Of a stretch of 64,000 nucleotides of DNA, positions 62,855-64,000 are shown in pieces. Position numbers and translations under genes: made by a program. Under the pieces are notes generated by a model that ran no database searches, was not told the DNA's origin, and saw only the letters and a list, made by a program, of their open reading frames with translations. Source of the stretch: Sphingomonas sp. JUb134 (lineage in GTDB: Bacteria; Pseudomonadota; Alphaproteobacteria; Sphingomonadales; Sphingomonadaceae); NCBI RefSeq assembly GCF_004341505.2, contig NZ_SLYP02000001.1:2690501-2754500 (forward strand), written 5' to 3'. The first letter of the stretch is position 1; each line of letters starts with the position of its first letter.

Positions 62855-64000
62855 TCAGCGGGCGGCGACCTGCCGCTCGCGAGCGACCCAGGCGGCCACC
62901 CGATCGCCCGCCTCGGCGCGGACGAAGCAGCGGCCGCCCTGCGCGTGCAGCCGCTCGCACAGCGCCACCGCCTCCGGCCGCGCGAACCCGCCCACCGACA
63001 GGCGATAGAAGCGGCCATCGCCGACCCGCGCCTCCACGCCGGACGGGGTGAGCCCTGCTAACGCCCGGTAGCGACGTCGCGCCGTCTCCCAGGCGTCTCT
63101 CGCCACGGCCGCATCCTCATGCGCGCCGAGCTGCACGTAATAGCGCCCCCGCGCGGGCGCGGCCGCTTCGATCCGCCGCGGCGCCTCATGCGAAACCGCC
63201 ACGCGCGCGGCAATCGGCTGCACGATCTCCTGGCGCGGTGCGAAGCGGACACCACTGGCAGGCGTTGCGGCGGCTTGTTCCACCTCTACCGGCGCGGGCG
63301 CCTGCGCCACTGCCACCGGTGCCGCCGCAGCCGGGCGCACCAGCGCGAGCGCCAGCGGCTGCCCCGGATCGGCCACCGCCTCGGTACCGAGCAGAGTCGC
63401 CACCTGCTGCGAGGAGGTCGTCGGCCGTACGAACGCCATCCACTCGCGCATCCGCCGCTCGAGCTCGTCGCCGGTCAGGTCGACGGCCGCCACGGCACGC
63501 GCCTCCGCCCAGCGCCCGCCCAGCGCGAGCGCCAGCGCCAGGTTCTGCCGCGCGGTCGCGCTGGCGCCAGCGCCGCGCGCCTCTTCGCCGATCAGCACCG
63601 CCCCGCCGATCGGATCGCCCGCCAGAGCCAGCGCCAGCCCGCGATCCGCCGGTCTCAGAACCTCCGCATAGCTGGCAAGCGTCGCCCGCGCCGCGGTCCA
63701 GTCGCCGAGCGCCGTCTGTGCAAGCGCCAGGTCGAGCGCCGCGCGCGGCTCGCGCGGGTCGAGCGCCAGCGCATCGCCCGCCGCCTGCGCGGCCGAGGCG
63801 AAGCGACCCGCCTGCAGATAGGCATGGGCTAGCAGCGCGCGATGCGCGGGATCGGAAGGCGACAGCGCCACCAGCTGCTCGGCGTATTTCACGGCAGCCG
63901 AGCCGCGATGCTCCGCGATCGCGACCTCCGCCTTGTTGACGAGCTTGTCGATCCGCGACGGGCTGCGCGCCCCTGCAGCGTCGCTCGCCACGGCCGGGTC
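62855..64000 (-). CDS. TPR/SPOR domain protein (5' end outside window)
   Basis: The frame remains open to the window edge (the GTG at 63991 is preceded by in-frame codons), so the protein likely begins beyond 64000. TPR-like helical repeats span about 1-170 (AAVKYAEQLVALSPSDPAHR, AALDLALAQTALGDWTAARA). After an Ala/Pro-rich linker the C-terminal ~80 residues form a SPOR domain (RYYVQLGAHEDAAVARDAWE, FYRLSVGGFARPEAVALCER), which binds denuded septal peptidoglycan. Convergent with pyrC', 13 nt apart. Confidence 0.85.
   Translation of the reverse strand, partial: DPAVASDAAGARSPSRIDKLVNKAEVAIAEHRGSAAVKYAEQLVALSPSDPAHRALLAHAYLQAGRFASAAQAAGDALALDPREPRAALDLALAQTALGDWTAARATLASYAEVLRPADRGLALALAGDPIGGAVLIGEEARGAGASATARQNLALALALGGRWAEARAVAAVDLTGDELERRMREWMAFVRPTTSSQQVATLLGTEAVADPGQPLALALVRPAAAAPVAVAQAPAPVEVEQAAATPASGVRFAPRQEIVQPIAARVAVSHEAPRRIEAAAPARGRYYVQLGAHEDAAVARDAWETARRRYRALAGLTPSGVEARVGDGRFYRLSVGGFARPEAVALCERLHAQGGRCFVRAEAGDRVAAWVARERQVAAR

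Overview
The window looks like high-GC alphaproteobacterial DNA, most probably a Sphingomonas or close relative. Pointers are the sphingomonad-type housekeeping set (glnB-glnA, sdhE beside recG and mfd, gatCAB, clpPX, a DUF2336/sensor-protein pair), frequent GTG starts with ATGA/GTGA overlaps, and dispersed short REP-like hairpins with 4-nt loops. The genus is inferred from gene content and was not computed.

Positions 1 to about 16,240 are an integrated phage-like element ending at the 3' side of a tRNA-Gly(CCC) gene. Left to right it holds a tyrosine integrase (5' end outside the window), an AlpA-like regulator, a tightly overlapping early block (DUF1376 protein, DnaA-C-like HTH protein, terminase small subunit, unknown), a gene split by a complete 3,030-bp IS66-family element with a perfect 8-bp target duplication, then two virion ejection-type proteins (T7 gp14-like; a 722-aa transglycosylase like T7 gp16). 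No large terminase, portal, capsid or tail gene is present, so this is a decayed podovirus-like prophage or a satellite. The right third is accessory cargo: small unknown proteins, a mini-protein with 15 consecutive prolines, a three-helix membrane protein, an HTH-like remnant, an XRE regulator divergent from a coiled-coil protein, and an overlapping pair of a DUF6932-type nucleotidyltransferase with an uncharacterised 308-aa partner. That pair is the best candidate for an undescribed system.

Positions 16.2-64 kb are chromosomal backbone: a molybdopterin-binding CinA/MoaB protein, map, GNAT, a two-component system, an MHS-type transporter divergent from acs, a TonB-C protein, glnB-glnA behind a sigma-54-like promoter, an aldehyde dehydrogenase, a sensor-kinase-like protein lacking the phosphoacceptor histidine coupled to DUF2336, tyrS, PilZ, recG, sdhE, mfd, a sugar-dehydrogenase-like lipoprotein, DUF2141, clpX, clpP, a GT2 glycosyltransferase, two exported HExxH proteins (the second broken by an in-frame TAG), tig with a His-rich tail, tRNA-Leu(TAG), a DUF2236 protein, gatCAB, a DUF3089 hydrolase overlapping ruvX, pyrB overlapping a metal-ligand-deficient pyrC', and the 3' part of a TPR/SPOR protein.

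The backbone themes are nitrogen regulation (glnBA), protein quality control (tig-clpP-clpX), transcription-coupled repair and fork rescue (mfd, recG), and pyrimidine synthesis (pyrBC'). No CRISPR array, rRNA gene or replication origin was seen.
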